A stretch of 64,000 nt of DNA from positions 3,534,001-3,598,000 of the forward strand of contig NZ_CP073346.1 in assembly GCF_024397895.1 (NCBI RefSeq). The letters run 5' to 3'. Below the pieces are notes generated by a model. It had not been told where the DNA came from and did no database searches. It was given only the letters and a program-made list of their open reading frames with translations. This DNA is from Pseudomonas benzenivorans (lineage in GTDB: Bacteria; Pseudomonadota; Gammaproteobacteria; Pseudomonadales; Pseudomonadaceae). The position numbers and the translations under genes are program-made. Shown here piece by piece: positions 62,389-64,000 of this stretch (position 1 is its first letter; the number at the start of each line of letters is the position of its first letter).

Positions 62389-64000
<1,612 letters not shown>

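Overview
The window is a compact, GC-rich stretch of chromosome from a Pseudomonas-type gammaproteobacterium. Evidence for this is the sigma-54/PTS-Ntr cluster, a fused CysNC, a short HisG next to murA, algW, a tryptophanyl-tRNA synthetase with a C-terminal extension, and an rnpB lying between rsmI and mraZ. From memory, the gene order follows the P. aeruginosa segment gatC-mreB ... mraZ-ddlB closely. No tRNA, CRISPR array, insertion sequence, prophage or toxin/defence gene was seen. I found no undescribed system; the unusual signals are regulatory or gene-structure details.

Layout. 1-35: start of gatC on the minus strand. 264-13268: mreB-mreC-mreD (rod shape), maf, rng, yhdP, a nitrilase-family amidohydrolase and tldD. 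Then darP on the minus strand and tldE/pmbA on the plus strand. 13344-20437 (minus): kdsD-kdsC-lptC-lptA-lptB (Kdo synthesis and LPS export), rpoN, hpf, ptsN, rapZ and ptsO. 20675-28636 (plus): mlaFEDCB (outer-membrane lipid asymmetry), ibaG, murA, hisG, hisD and hisC. 28716-29858 (minus): algW. 29969-33801 (plus): a Nif3-like protein and the ATP sulfurylase genes cysD-cysNC. 33897-37764: zapG/yhcB (minus), an alpha/beta hydrolase, trpS and zapE. 37871-41252: a small accessory-looking group of a GlxA-type AraC regulator, an acyl-CoA dehydrogenase and a Tas-type aldo/keto reductase. 41502-46312 (plus): rplM-rpsI, petABC (cytochrome bc1) and sspAB. 46358-49694 (minus): lpoA, yraN, a GmhA/DiaA-type SIS protein and a dolP-like BON lipoprotein. 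49817-64000 (plus): rsmI, rnpB and the division/cell-wall cluster mraZ-rsmH-ftsL-ftsI-murE-murF-mraY-murD-ftsW-murG-murC-ddlB, the last cut by the window end.

The dominant theme is the cell envelope. Shape (MreBCD), peptidoglycan precursors (MurA, C, D, E, F, G, MraY, Ddl), septal synthesis (FtsI, FtsL, FtsW), synthase activation (LpoA), LPS (KdsC, KdsD, LptABC), phospholipid asymmetry (Mla, possibly YhdP and DolP) and envelope stress (AlgW) are all here. Most genes are packed with 1-14 nt overlaps, consistent with translational coupling. Convergent gene pairs are separated by strong, near-symmetrical terminator hairpins.

Signals worth a second look include a possible ATC start codon for mreC, a sigma-54-like -24/-12 element in front of rpoN itself, 10-bp phased MraZ-type boxes before mraZ, paired hairpins between hisD and hisC, tandem 15-bp repeats at the end of ftsW, and dyads in the pet and acyl-CoA dehydrogenase promoter regions.
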